From Planctomycetia bacterium (GTDB lineage Bacteria > Planctomycetota > Phycisphaerae > UBA1845 > UTPLA1), in the NCBI GenBank assembly GCA_015075745.1, contig JABTTW010000001.1, positions 1,984,001 to 2,048,000 of the forward strand: a stretch of 64,000 nt of DNA. Direction: 5' to 3'. Below, in pieces: positions 53,217-61,465 of the stretch; position 1 is the first letter of the stretch, and each line of letters starts with the position of its first letter. Position numbers and translations under genes: made by a program. Under the pieces are notes generated by a model that had not been told where the DNA came from, made no database searches, and worked only from the letters and a program-made list of their open reading frames with translations.

Positions 53217-54107
53217 TCACTCGGCGTGACCAGGACAACAGCGGCGGGTTCCATCCTTGAGTGCCCATTCTTTCCAATAGGGAAGCCGTTCACAAAGGAA
53301 TTGCTTCCGTTCGCTAGAAATGCTTGGGCTTTGATTTATAGCCTCGTCAAGCGAAATAATATGAGCGGAGATGTCAGCATTCATAGGCCCTATTGTAAAG
53401 GTAGGTGGGACTGCAATCGCTCGAAATTTTCCATCGGGGTCCACGTGCGCTGTAATCATGTCAGAAAAGGAGTTGTTCGGAGCAAGTCGGTCAAAAGAGG
53501 ACAAGTGCTCATCCGCCTGCGAAAGTAGACTTGACCGATGTCGCTGTAAACTCTCATTATCTTCAAACTCCTGCCTACGTCCAAATACGAGCAGGAATCG
53601 CAAAGCTCTCGCTTGCATCTGGTGCATTTCTTGAGTCCGGTAAAACCGATTAAATAGCAAGGTATTCTCCGGCACTTGAAACCACGTTTTCCACTGATGT
53701 AGCTGATTTCGCGCCTGGTTGAATTCTTGTTTTGGGAGGTCCTTAGATTTCAGTGCCGCCGAAAAGATTCTCTTACTTGGCTTCTCGATTTCTACGAGCG
53801 TTAAGTACCATGTTGCACTGTCGCGCAAGACCCACATAAAGTCAGGTTCCTTGCAGGTGATTCCTTGAAGACGCGGCTTGTCGATCAGTGCAAATCTGAA
53901 CGGCGGCGTGGCCATGCCGAATGAGGGAGAACCAACTCCGATGAGAAACGAGGGATTGTCTCGGAAGAATTTATGGAGTGAGTCTTCAGGGGGATCGGAT
54001 GAAAGGAGCTGCTTGTAGCGGGTTCCATACTCCGACATGTATTGACTCCAACTCATGGCGGGGGGGCCATCCGTTGCCAACTTGTACGTGACGGGTTCAA
54101 AGATCAT
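53217..54107 (-). CDS. Shedu-like anti-phage nuclease (DUF4263)
   Basis: A 296-residue protein. The C-terminal nuclease core fits Shedu/SduA: K-E-P-D-F (Asp89), then V-E-I-E-K-P (Glu106, Glu108, Lys109) and Q-A-R-N-Q-L-H-Q-W, a PD-(D/E)xK-type active site. Before it, L-H-K-F-F-R-D-N-P-S-F-L-I is the short entry motif of the family. Residues 200-296 are an additional tail. Shedu is a one-gene defence system that nicks DNA. No ATPase partner is next to it. The HNH gene follows upstream on the same strand with a 41-base gap, so they may be co-transcribed. Confidence 0.82.
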   Translation of the reverse strand: MIFEPVTYKLATDGPPAMSWSQYMSEYGTRYKQLLSSDPPEDSLHKFFRDNPSFLIGVGSPSFGMATPPFRFALIDKPRLQGITCKEPDFMWVLRDSATWYLTLVEIEKPSKRIFSAALKSKDLPKQEFNQARNQLHQWKTWFQVPENTLLFNRFYRTQEMHQMQARALRFLLVFGRRQEFEDNESLQRHRSSLLSQADEHLSSFDRLAPNNSFSDMITAHVDPDGKFRAIAVPPTFTIGPMNADISAHIISLDEAINQSPSISSERKQFLCERLPYWKEWALKDGTRRCCPGHAE

Positions 54108-54148
54108 TTCGAAATCTCAGCCTCCTTGAACAGACGCGAGGCCCAGTC

Positions 54149-54841
54149 TTACTTGGCCGTTGAAGCCTTGAACGCCATCATTGCATCTGCAATGAGAAAT
54201 GCGTCGTAGGTAATACGGTAGTATGATCTGCTCACGTATTCGCATAACCCTACGCGTTGAAGCTCTGCGAGCGCGGCGCGAAATCTAGCTGCTTCCCGTG
54301 CATTTTCGCTGTCGAGGAGTTCATGGTCGCCGGCCGTGATGACAAGTCCACCGGCAGCTTCGATCACGATGATATCGCCCTGCTTGGAACTCGCGGCGGC
54401 GAGCAACATTTCAACCGCTGCCGCGCTAAGTGGAGGATCAATTACCCTGCCTGAAGCGATTGTGAAAGAACGAGGAATCAGTGGGCGGTCAGGGGCAAGC
54501 AATCCAGCCCAAGTTCGAAAGTCCTCGGACGAGGGCTGAATACGCTCGCGCGTAGCAGGCACGAGTTTCCCCTCTTGGACCAAACGGCAGACCTGTTCGC
54601 GATGCAGCTTGAGTTCGGCGACGGAAAAACGCCTCGTGAATGGTCTTTCCGTATGGACATCGGAATGGCAGGTGATACACAACGCTATTAGGTTGTCCTC
54701 GTCGTTAGTTCCACCCTCGCTCCGAAGTAGAATGTGATGCACTTGGAGCATCGTCGGATCGAAACGGCGACAGATGCAGCAACAACGTCCACATTTCGCC
54801 AAGATGCGGGCGGCGATGTCGTCAGGGACTCGGTCGGCCAT
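54149..54841 (-). CDS. HNH endonuclease-domain protein
   Basis: A 230-residue protein. N-terminal HNH: C-G-R-C-C-C-I-C-R-R, L-Q-V-H-H-I-L-L-R-S-E-G-G, N-L-I-A-L-C-I-T-C-H-S-D-V-H. The C-terminal 110 residues (A-A-V-E-M-L-L-A-A-A, A-L-A-E-L-Q-R-V-G-L-C-E-Y) resemble a winged helix followed by a short helix. It is similar in plan to the HNH protein at 41817 but not a close copy. Upstream of the Shedu-like gene, it may be a second defence nuclease. Confidence 0.85.
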   Translation of the reverse strand: MADRVPDDIAARILAKCGRCCCICRRFDPTMLQVHHILLRSEGGTNDEDNLIALCITCHSDVHTERPFTRRFSVAELKLHREQVCRLVQEGKLVPATRERIQPSSEDFRTWAGLLAPDRPLIPRSFTIASGRVIDPPLSAAAVEMLLAAASSKQGDIIVIEAAGGLVITAGDHELLDSENAREAARFRAALAELQRVGLCEYVSRSYYRITYDAFLIADAMMAFKASTAK

Positions 54842-55032
54842 ATTAGGGCGTCATGATACGATCCAGCGGCAAGGGTGCAAGGGAACAGGAGGTGCGTGAA
54901 AGATGGTGGGAGGAAGCGCTCGTCCGTAAGGCCACATAGCCGAGCGTTGTATCAGGGAAGCGACCGGACTCCTGCGAAGCGCGCCTACACGTCGCCCCTC
55001 GTCGGGCTTGTTCCGAAACAAAGGACTTCGCA

Positions 55033-55380
55033 TTGGGCTTCGTAATCCTTGCGGATAATGGCGAGCAGGTCGCCGGCCGGAAACAGCGCGTCACTCTTGG
55101 CGAAGCCGATGCCGGCGGGCGGAAGGTAGTCGCATTCTATGGGCCAATAACTTGTGGCTATGTGGATTTGTCCAAGAGGGCGACGATTCCGATGATGGAA
55201 ATGCGGTCGGTGATCACTTATTACTTTGCCCCAGATTTCCGATACGGACGGTATTCTAGTATGTGCAAGCAGGCTGCCGCGACCGCAATCGAAGCAATCA
55301 TGCGCGTTTCGTCCGGTGACATTGGGAATCATGAATGGACTCGCCAGATGGCAGTAACAGCTCTGTTGAAACGGAGATGA
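55033..55380 (+). CDS. Hypothetical protein upstream of the zinc-ribbon membrane protein
   Basis: About 115 residues from a TTG. Protein-like in composition (V-I-T-Y-Y-F-A-P-D-F-R-Y-G-R, A-A-A-T-A-I-E-A-I). The best support is that its TGA overlaps the ATG of the next gene (ATGA), a coupling pattern. No ribosome site or motif, and an antisense frame covers the same bases. Family unknown. Confidence 0.42.
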   Translation: MGFVILADNGEQVAGRKQRVTLGEADAGGRKVVAFYGPITCGYVDLSKRATIPMMEMRSVITYYFAPDFRYGRYSSMCKQAAATAIEAIMRVSSGDIGNHEWTRQMAVTALLKRR

Positions 55381-55985
55381 ATGCCGACGTAGTGTCCTGC
55401 GCTAATTGTCTTCATGTATTCCATTGCAGCGGGATTGAAGGTGGCGGAAAAATTCGATGTCCTCAATGCAATATGCCCACGTGTGAGCGATATCATCACG
55501 ATGATTGCAAGAGTGAATCTGTTTTCAGCGTTGAGGCGATTGTGGAACCGCAAACCGCGCAAGTCACAAGATCGCCGAGGCAGCGAAATAATAACGGTAG
55601 TGCCAATCTACATGGCAAGACTGGAGGAATGTGGTTTCTTTTGGGTACGCTTGTCTTCTGGTTGATATTGGCAATTGCCGAAAACAGAGGAACGCGATCA
55701 GTAACTCGGCACGGCCTTCCACATCAGACAGACGCCTCTGACATACTGAAGAGCTTTGACCTGGACCAAACGAGCGATGGTTACGATTGGGATAAGGCCA
55801 AATACGGGGATAGAATGGCCTTGTGTCATAGGTTTGCGGAGAATCTCGCACGCTTCCCGGGCAAGAGAAATGCCTACTGGTACTATGAACTCATTTCTGC
55901 ATATTATGAGCGGAATCCACAGAAATCACTCCTGACGATCCATGAGGTCGTTTCGTTGGGTGTTACGCTGGATAGCACGCGGTAA
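55377..55985 (+). CDS. Zinc-ribbon membrane protein
   Basis: A 202-residue protein from the ATG at 55377. C-A-N-C-L-H-V-F and C-P-Q-C-N-M-P-T-C near the N-terminus form a zinc ribbon of MJ0042/FYDLN type. A membrane helix follows at about 82-102 (M-W-F-L-L-G-T-L-V-F-W-L-I). The C-terminal part is soluble and helical. The ATG shares bases with the stop of the preceding frame. A longer frame to 55335 exists. Role unknown. Confidence 0.7.
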   Translation: MNADVVSCANCLHVFHCSGIEGGGKIRCPQCNMPTCERYHHDDCKSESVFSVEAIVEPQTAQVTRSPRQRNNNGSANLHGKTGGMWFLLGTLVFWLILAIAENRGTRSVTRHGLPHQTDASDILKSFDLDQTSDGYDWDKAKYGDRMALCHRFAENLARFPGKRNAYWYYELISAYYERNPQKSLLTIHEVVSLGVTLDSTR

Positions 55986-56003
55986 GTCTCGCTGATCGCG
56001 GAC

Positions 56004-56768
56004 TTAGATTCTGTGATTGTTCGACGGTGGTCTACCATTCTGCTCTCCGGCGATCCGCCGACACGCATACTCGAAATACACCGGGTCTTGCTCGATGCCG
56101 ACGAATTGCTTGCCTGCAAGAATCGTAGCCACGCCAGTGGTCCCGCTGCCCATGAACGGATCGAGGATGGTGTCGGCCCGGACGGAGTCGCAGAAGTACT
56201 GCACCTGCGACAAGGGACGCGGACACGGCACCGGGTTCTGACCGGCGTAGCCATCCCAGGGGCGCAAATCGTCCACATGCCAGTCGCGCGGCAGGTGTTC
56301 GCGGAGAAGTGACTTGCCGCTCCAGAAGATGACCGGATCCCAGCTTAGGCAAACACTCTTGCCCGGCCGCTGCGGATAGACCTTGCAGGCGGCAACGATG
56401 CGGTAGCCCTTCGGGAAGTACTCGTGCCAGCGGTCGGCCTTGAGCGGGCTTTGCCAGACAAAGCACGGCCCGTCGTTGGTGATGCGGACGAGTTCCGGCA
56501 CGAGACGCTCCATGAGGGCGTCGTACTTGGATGGGGCATCATCGTAGCTTCGGTATTCAAAACCAATGCCGTAGGGCGGGTCAGTGATGACCGCACCGAT
56601 GCCGGAGAGCGTTGGCAGGATGTCAAAGCAATCGGCCCGGTACAGCGTGGCATTCCCGATCACGCGCTTCTCGATGGGAAGCGGGGAAGTTGATCGGCGC
56701 TGTCTCGGTGCAGCCCGCCGGGTTTGGCGGGCCGCGTAAAACGGATTGACGGTAGTGGTCGCAGTCAT
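56004..56768 (-). CDS. Site-specific DNA methyltransferase (N6-A/N4-C class)
   Basis: A 254-residue protein with catalytic D-P-P-Y-G (63-67) before the SAM-binding D-P-F-M-G-S-G-T-T-G (203-212), the beta-class order. There is little room for a target-recognition domain beyond residues 90-190. No restriction gene is beside it, so it looks like an orphan enzyme of the kind carried by phages and conjugative elements for self-protection. Its ATG overlaps the TGA of the small gene before it. Confidence 0.93.
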   Translation of the reverse strand: MTATTTVNPFYAARQTRRAAPRQRRSTSPLPIEKRVIGNATLYRADCFDILPTLSGIGAVITDPPYGIGFEYRSYDDAPSKYDALMERLVPELVRITNDGPCFVWQSPLKADRWHEYFPKGYRIVAACKVYPQRPGKSVCLSWDPVIFWSGKSLLREHLPRDWHVDDLRPWDGYAGQNPVPCPRPLSQVQYFCDSVRADTILDPFMGSGTTGVATILAGKQFVGIEQDPVYFEYACRRIAGEQNGRPPSNNHRI

Positions 56769-56977
56769 AGGGCACCTCCCCGCTCTTCGTCGAGTTCACT
56801 GAGGTAGTGGTCGTAGGCCAGCCGGTCGAGCTCGGCAAAGTCTTGGCCGTTCCGATCACTCCAGTGCCGGGCGTCGGCGAGTAGGTCCACGAGATTGTCG
56901 GCGTCGGTGTCGCCGGTCTTGTAACGGGCGAGGACTTTGCCGATCCGCGCCGCACGATGTTTGTTGGTGAATTTCAT
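56765..56977 (-). CDS. Small mobile-element protein
   Basis: A 70-residue acidic/helical protein (V-D-L-L-A-D-A-R-H-W-S-D, L-A-Y-D-H-Y-L-S-E-L) with AGGAGG before the ATG. Its stop overlaps the methyltransferase start by 4 bases, so they are co-translated. Family not recognised; similar small genes accompany conjugation modules. Confidence 0.75.
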   Translation of the reverse strand: MKFTNKHRAARIGKVLARYKTGDTDADNLVDLLADARHWSDRNGQDFAELDRLAYDHYLSELDEERGGAL

Positions 56978-57036
56978 ATCAAAAACCTCCTGATAGATTG
57001 CGGGGCGGGCGACGTGCGCCCGCCCCGTTTGCTCGG

Positions 57037-57246
57037 TTAGTCCTTCTTCTCGGTGGCGACGCGAAGGACGATGCGTCCATCCAGCGGCACTGATTCCAAC
57101 TGAACGTTGAAGCCGTTGCCGTCGGCATGGGCCCAGGCCGAGCCGATGCGAGTCCAGAAGCCCTTGCTTCCTTCGCGGTCGCGGACTTGATAGGCGACGT
57201 GGCTGGGGGCCTTCGACGCGGTGGGTTGTTTTTCAGTCTTTGCCAT
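57037..57246 (-). CDS. Small conserved mobile-element protein
   Basis: A 69-residue protein. GAAGGAG precedes the ATG at 57246; a longer frame starts at 57300. Strand-rich: H-V-A-Y-Q-V-R-D-R-E-G, F-W-T-R-I-G-S-A-W-A-H-A-D-G, F-N-V-Q-L-E-S-V-P-L-D-G-R-I. This pattern recurs in plasmid and ICE gene sets, as I recall them. It is probably in one operon with the two genes downstream. Function unknown. Confidence 0.8.
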   Translation of the reverse strand: MAKTEKQPTASKAPSHVAYQVRDREGSKGFWTRIGSAWAHADGNGFNVQLESVPLDGRIVLRVATEKKD

Positions 57247-57772
57247 GTGAGTTCTCCTTCTTAAGGTTGTCCGGCCGCGCCCATCGCGGCCTGATGGCAC
57301 GGGAGAAAAAGCCGCCTACAGCCGGAGTGATCGATAGAGAGCGCCCCAGTCCAGTCTGAAAATTGGGGGCGACCTTTAGGGGGAACCGATTTTCTGACTT
57401 GACGGGACCGGCGGCGGCTTTACGTGTCCATCGCACAAGGCCGCAAATGGGGGTGGAAGGCAAACCCAGAAGGAACAAAGAACGAACAGCGAATGACGCA
57501 ATCCAAGCGCGCCAAGAGAAGGCACTATCAGCCCTGCGCAAAGTCAGACCGCAGGGGGCAAGGCACAGTCAATCGCACCCTCGGCCATGCGCCGCTGTCA
57601 TCGGCGTGACACGTCCAACATCGAATCCCGTTGGATTCTCAACCGTCCCATGTCGCGACAACGTAGAAGAAGGCGAGAGCCGGCGGGCGTTACGCCGCTA
57701 ATCCCTGCAATCTCAGGTTGAAGGTTTACATAAATTAACCAATTGGTAAGTGTCGGCGTGGTAAGGTGAAAA
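57247..57772. other. Upstream region of the relaxase gene, possible oriT
   Basis: About 525 bases without a gene, between divergent operons. It holds a perfect 10-bp palindrome ACCAATTGGT at 57738-57747, about 25 bases before the relaxase ATG, probably an operator. Relaxase origins usually lie in such a gap, but no nick-site motif was identified. Confidence 0.45.
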
Positions 57773-58768
57773 ATGCTACGCATCATCGAGAACGCCAGCG
57801 CCGCCGGGGCCAAGAGCTACTACAGCGCAGCGGACTACTACACCGAGGGCCAGGAACTGGAAGGCCGTTGGCACGGCGAGGCGGCCAACCGGCTGGGACT
57901 ATCCGGCAAGGTGAACCGCGAGGCGTGGGATGCCCTCTGCGACAATCGTGATCCCAATACCGGACAAACGCTGACGCTTCGGCAGAAGGGCAATCGAAGG
58001 ATCGGCTACGACTTCAACTTCCATTTACCCAAAAGCGTGTCGGTGCTGTACGGGCTGACGCAGGACGAGCGAATCCTCGAAGCATTCCGGGAGTCGGTGA
58101 GGGCAACCATGCAGGACATGGAAGCGGAGATGAAGACCCGTGTACGAAGCGGCGGAAAGAATGAGGACCGAACGACAGGCAACATGGTCTGGGGCGAGTT
58201 CGTGCATACCACGGCCAGACCGGTGGACGGGATTCCCGATCCGCACCTGCACGCCCACTGCTTCGTCTTCAACACCACTTGGGATAAAAAGGAAGGCCGC
58301 TGGAAGGCCGGGCAATTCGCTGATTTGAAGCGCGATGCGCCCTACTTCGAGGCCGTGTTCCATGCGCGACTGGCGCGGCAGATGGAACTGCTGGGGCTAC
58401 CCGTAGAGCGAACGAAAAAGGGCTGGGAGCTGGCAGGGACGCCGAAGTCGGTGATTGAAAAGTTCTCGCGGCGGACGGCGCTGATTGAAGAGACCGCAAA
58501 GCAAATGGGCATCGTCGATCCGGCGGCCAAGGATGAGCTGGGGGCCAGGACGCGGGAGAGTAAGCGCAAGGACCTCACGTCGGATGAGCTGCGGGCAGAA
58601 TGGGAATCCCGGCTGACGGAAGATGAGCTGAGTGGGATCGAAGGCATCACCGCCAATCTCGGTGGGCCAGCCATTGCCGAGAATGACCGTCTCTCACCAA
58701 GGCGGTTGAACTGGCCATTGACCATTGCCTGGAGCGAAGCTCGGTGGTGCCGGAGCGAAAGATACTGA
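57773..58768 (+). CDS. MobF (TrwC/TraA-type) relaxase, N-terminal part
   Basis: About 310 genuine residues from the ATG at 57773 (AAGGTG upstream). The catalytic tyrosines are at S-Y-Y-S-A-A-D-Y-Y (16/17, 22/23), K-S-V-S-V-L-Y-G lies at 87-94, and the metal-binding H-L-H-A-H is at 158-162. This domain nicks and covalently holds the DNA strand to be transferred. The frame goes wrong after A-I-A-E-N-D-R-L-S (about 58691-58697); adding one base continues into the next frame with T-K-A-V-E-L-A-I-D-H. The last ~25 residues shown by this frame are not natural. Confidence 0.92.
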   Translation: MLRIIENASAAGAKSYYSAADYYTEGQELEGRWHGEAANRLGLSGKVNREAWDALCDNRDPNTGQTLTLRQKGNRRIGYDFNFHLPKSVSVLYGLTQDERILEAFRESVRATMQDMEAEMKTRVRSGGKNEDRTTGNMVWGEFVHTTARPVDGIPDPHLHAHCFVFNTTWDKKEGRWKAGQFADLKRDAPYFEAVFHARLARQMELLGLPVERTKKGWELAGTPKSVIEKFSRRTALIEETAKQMGIVDPAAKDELGARTRESKRKDLTSDELRAEWESRLTEDELSGIEGITANLGGPAIAENDRLSPRRLNWPLTIAWSEARWCRSERY

Positions 58769-60354
58769 CCGAAGCACTCAAGCGCGCCTTTGGCGCGGCG
58801 TCGGTGGAAAGCGTTCACCACAACTTGGAAAAAGAAAACCTCATCATCGGGATGCGCGAAGGACGACGGATGGCCACGACACGGGAAGTGTTGGCGGAAG
58901 AGCGCCGCATGATTGGCTTCGCCCGGGAGGGGCGCGGCACCTGCCGGCCGCTGGGTGATGCCTTGTACGCCATCAAGAGAGATTGGCTCAACGACGGCCA
59001 GCGCCGGGCGGTGCGCTACCTGCTGACTTCTAAAGACCGGGTGATGTTGATCCGGGGCGCTGCGGGGACGGGCAAGACCTCGATGGCCCAGGAGGCCGTG
59101 GAGGCGATAGAGGCAGGCGGCAAACGCGTTTTCATGTTCGCCCCTTCTGCGGATGCCAGTCGTGGCGTCTTGCGCGAGGATGGCTTCGCCCATGCCGACA
59201 CGGTGGCAAGGCTGCTGTTCGACGAGCGAATGCAATCGGAGGTCCGGGGACAGGTCATCTGGATTGACGAGGCCGGACTCTTGGGCAGCCGCCAGATGAC
59301 GGAGGTCTTCGACCTGGCCGATCGGCTCACTTCGCGGGTCATCCTCTCCGGCGACCGGAAACAGCATGGTTCGGTGGAGCACGGTGCGGCACTTCGGCTC
59401 CTGGAAACCGAAGCCGGTCTCATCCCCGCCGAAATCCGCGACATCAAGCGCCAGCAGGGAGAGTACAGGCAAGCGGTTGAAGCTTTGAGCGAAGGCCGGA
59501 CGGAGGATGGCTTCCGCGAGCTCGATGAATTGGGCTGGATCAAGGAAGTGCCGACCCTGGATCGGTACAAAACATTGGCCCGGGACTACGTCGCCGCCAT
59601 TGCCGACGGTAAATCCACGGCGCTGGTGGTATCGCCGACTCACCTGGAGGGAGAATGGGTAACGGACGAGATACGCGCCCAACTGAATGAGTCGGGCGAG
59701 CTGAAGGGCCAGGAGCGGCGGGTCATGGTGTTGGAGAACACCAACCTCACCGAGGCCCAGCGCGCCGATTCGGTCAATTACGATGAGGACTGCGTCCTGG
59801 TCTTCCATCAAAACGCCAAAGGATTCCAGAAGGGGGAGCGGGTAGCGGCGGGGGCACGTGCAATTCCGATCTCGGAGGCGGCGAAGTTCCAAGTCTTCAA
59901 GAGGGATGTCCTCCCGATCGCGCCCGGGGATGTGATTCGGATTACTCGGAATGGCAAGACGTTGGACGGCAAACACCGGCTCAATAACGGCGCGATTTTC
60001 CCGGTGAAAAAGTTCGACGCCAACGGCGACATCGTCCTGGCCAACGGCTGGACGGTAGCTCAGGATTACGGGCACCTCTCCCATGGCTATTGCATCACGT
60101 CGCACGCGGCGCAGGGCAAGACGGTGGATCACGTCTTCATCGGCCAGTCTTCGCAGTCCTTTCCGGCGTCTTCGCGTGAGCAGTTCTACGTCTCCGCTTC
60201 GCGGGGCGCAAAAGCGTCACCGTCTATACCGACGACAAGGAATCGCTGCTCGATGCCGTCGGCCGCTCGGACGACCGGCTGTCGGCGACGGAACTGGTCA
60301 CAGGGCGCGAACTCCGCGAGCGCGGCGCGACGTTACACAGGCTGGAGCATCTAA
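58744..60354 (+). CDS. MobF relaxase, helicase part (frameshifted at both ends)
   Basis: This is the continuation of the relaxase. It carries a superfamily 1 helicase: I-R-G-A-A-G-T-G-K-T (Walker A), V-I-W-I-D-E-A-G-L-L (Walker B), L-S-G-D-R-K-Q-H, and S-H-G-Y-C-I-T-S-H-A-A-Q-G-K-T (motif V). Its apparent ATG at 58744 is inside coding sequence. Near 60206-60210 a one-base loss in a G-run ends it early; restored, the frame reads R-K-S-V-T-V-Y-T-D-D-K-E and stops at 60418. The rebuilt protein is about 880 residues. It would unwind DNA for transfer. Confidence 0.9.
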   Translation: MVPERKILTEALKRAFGAASVESVHHNLEKENLIIGMREGRRMATTREVLAEERRMIGFAREGRGTCRPLGDALYAIKRDWLNDGQRRAVRYLLTSKDRVMLIRGAAGTGKTSMAQEAVEAIEAGGKRVFMFAPSADASRGVLREDGFAHADTVARLLFDERMQSEVRGQVIWIDEAGLLGSRQMTEVFDLADRLTSRVILSGDRKQHGSVEHGAALRLLETEAGLIPAEIRDIKRQQGEYRQAVEALSEGRTEDGFRELDELGWIKEVPTLDRYKTLARDYVAAIADGKSTALVVSPTHLEGEWVTDEIRAQLNESGELKGQERRVMVLENTNLTEAQRADSVNYDEDCVLVFHQNAKGFQKGERVAAGARAIPISEAAKFQVFKRDVLPIAPGDVIRITRNGKTLDGKHRLNNGAIFPVKKFDANGDIVLANGWTVAQDYGHLSHGYCITSHAAQGKTVDHVFIGQSSQSFPASSREQFYVSASRGAKASPSIPTTRNRCSMPSAARTTGCRRRNWSQGANSASAARRYTGWSI

Positions 60355-60408
60355 AGCCGTCGTCACCACGCCACGACGGGCGAGTGCATCGGGAACGCGA
60401 GGCGGTCT

Positions 60409-60822
60409 ATGAACGATAGTCTCATCGATAGATTGGTGAGCCGGGAACTGGCCACCGGGCCGAACGGCCACGAGCGCGACGATGAAACCGACATCGCCGA
60501 CCTCGGCACGTTCGGGTTCTTGCGGGGCTCGCGCGAGCGGGCGACGATGCTGGAACTTCGCAAAAAAGACGGCAACATATTGGCCGTCGCCTACGGCTAC
60601 ATCGACAAGGCCGAGTTTAATCCCTCCGAAGGCATTACCCTCCACCTCGCCGGCCACAAAATCCGCATCAAGGGCCGAAACCTTAACGTCGAAGCCATGC
60701 CGAAGGTCAAACTCTTCGAGGCCATCACCCGCCACCGGGTCCCGTGGCTGCGCGAAGCCGACGAACCTGGACTACTCACCGCCTGCGAAAAGGAGGCTGT
60801 AATTGAGTCGATTGAGTGGTAG
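60409..60822 (+). CDS. Mobile-element protein downstream of the relaxase
   Basis: A 137-residue protein whose ATG overlaps the rebuilt relaxase end by 10 bases. The N-terminal half is acidic and helical (E-R-D-D-E-T-D-I-A-D-L). The C-terminal half has G-I-T-L-H-L-A-G-H-K-I-R-I-K, R-H-R-V-P-W and A-V-I-E-S-I-E-W. A second, degraded copy of this half is at 63103-63303. No known function; its link to the relaxase suggests a role in transfer. Confidence 0.78.
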   Translation: MNDSLIDRLVSRELATGPNGHERDDETDIADLGTFGFLRGSRERATMLELRKKDGNILAVAYGYIDKAEFNPSEGITLHLAGHKIRIKGRNLNVEAMPKVKLFEAITRHRVPWLREADEPGLLTACEKEAVIESIEW

Positions 60823-60866
60823 GTACGGGAATGAAACGACTCGCGAGGCCGGGCTGCGGCGGATGA

Positions 60867-61256
60867 TTATTTGATCGATAAACCGGCGCTGGAGGCAAGC
60901 GACGGAAGGGTAGTCGCTAGACCTGTACCGGTCTTTAGCTGATTGGCGGCGGTTAGGATATGCCCGGCGGCTAAAGGAACGTCTAGAATCGCGCGGGATA
61001 CATCCAGTAACGTTTGGGGGCCGTTTCCCAGGCTCTGAATATCCCCCCTCGGGGAGAACAGCGCATCCGTTGCCTTGTTCCAGCATTCGGTGGCAAGTCC
61101 GATTTCTTTGTGGGCCGTGGTAAAGAAAGCTGGAATCCCCGCCCCGACGACGACGCCTAACGGGGCGATTTTGCCAGCCGCAACCAGCGACGAGCCGATT
61201 TGCAGCAATTCTGCAATGGTGCTGGCGGGTATGCTTGGGCGAAAATCCATGTTCAC
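60867..61256 (-). CDS. Hypothetical protein with hydrophobic segments
   Basis: A 129-residue protein from a GTG at 61256 (an ATG two codons on is an alternative). Hydrophobic stretches A-P-L-G-V-V-V-G-A-G-I-P-A-F-F and L-A-A-G-H-I-L-T-A could be membrane or bacteriocin-like segments. No signal peptide. It converges with the gene at 60409. Family unknown. Confidence 0.55.
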   Translation of the reverse strand: MNMDFRPSIPASTIAELLQIGSSLVAAGKIAPLGVVVGAGIPAFFTTAHKEIGLATECWNKATDALFSPRGDIQSLGNGPQTLLDVSRAILDVPLAAGHILTAANQLKTGTGLATTLPSLASSAGLSIK

Positions 61257-61465
61257 AGGATAGCATCGCGAGTCGCGATTGTGTGTGAAGATTCTGTGAC
61301 AGTTGCGGTTCCCGCCTAATTGCTCGAAAAACCAAGGCGTTAAGGCGTCAGGCCGTCAACTGCCCTTCGACGGGGCGGTGGCTTTTTGGCCTGTGTCCGG
61401 GCAGTACGGGTGAAAGACAGCGACGGGGGTTATACTGGGCCGCGTAGGGGTCGGAGAATCGAATA

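Noticed and set aside
54985..55332. 115-codon minus-strand frame
   Set aside because: Opposite frame is coupled to the next gene by an ATGA overlap; no motif here.
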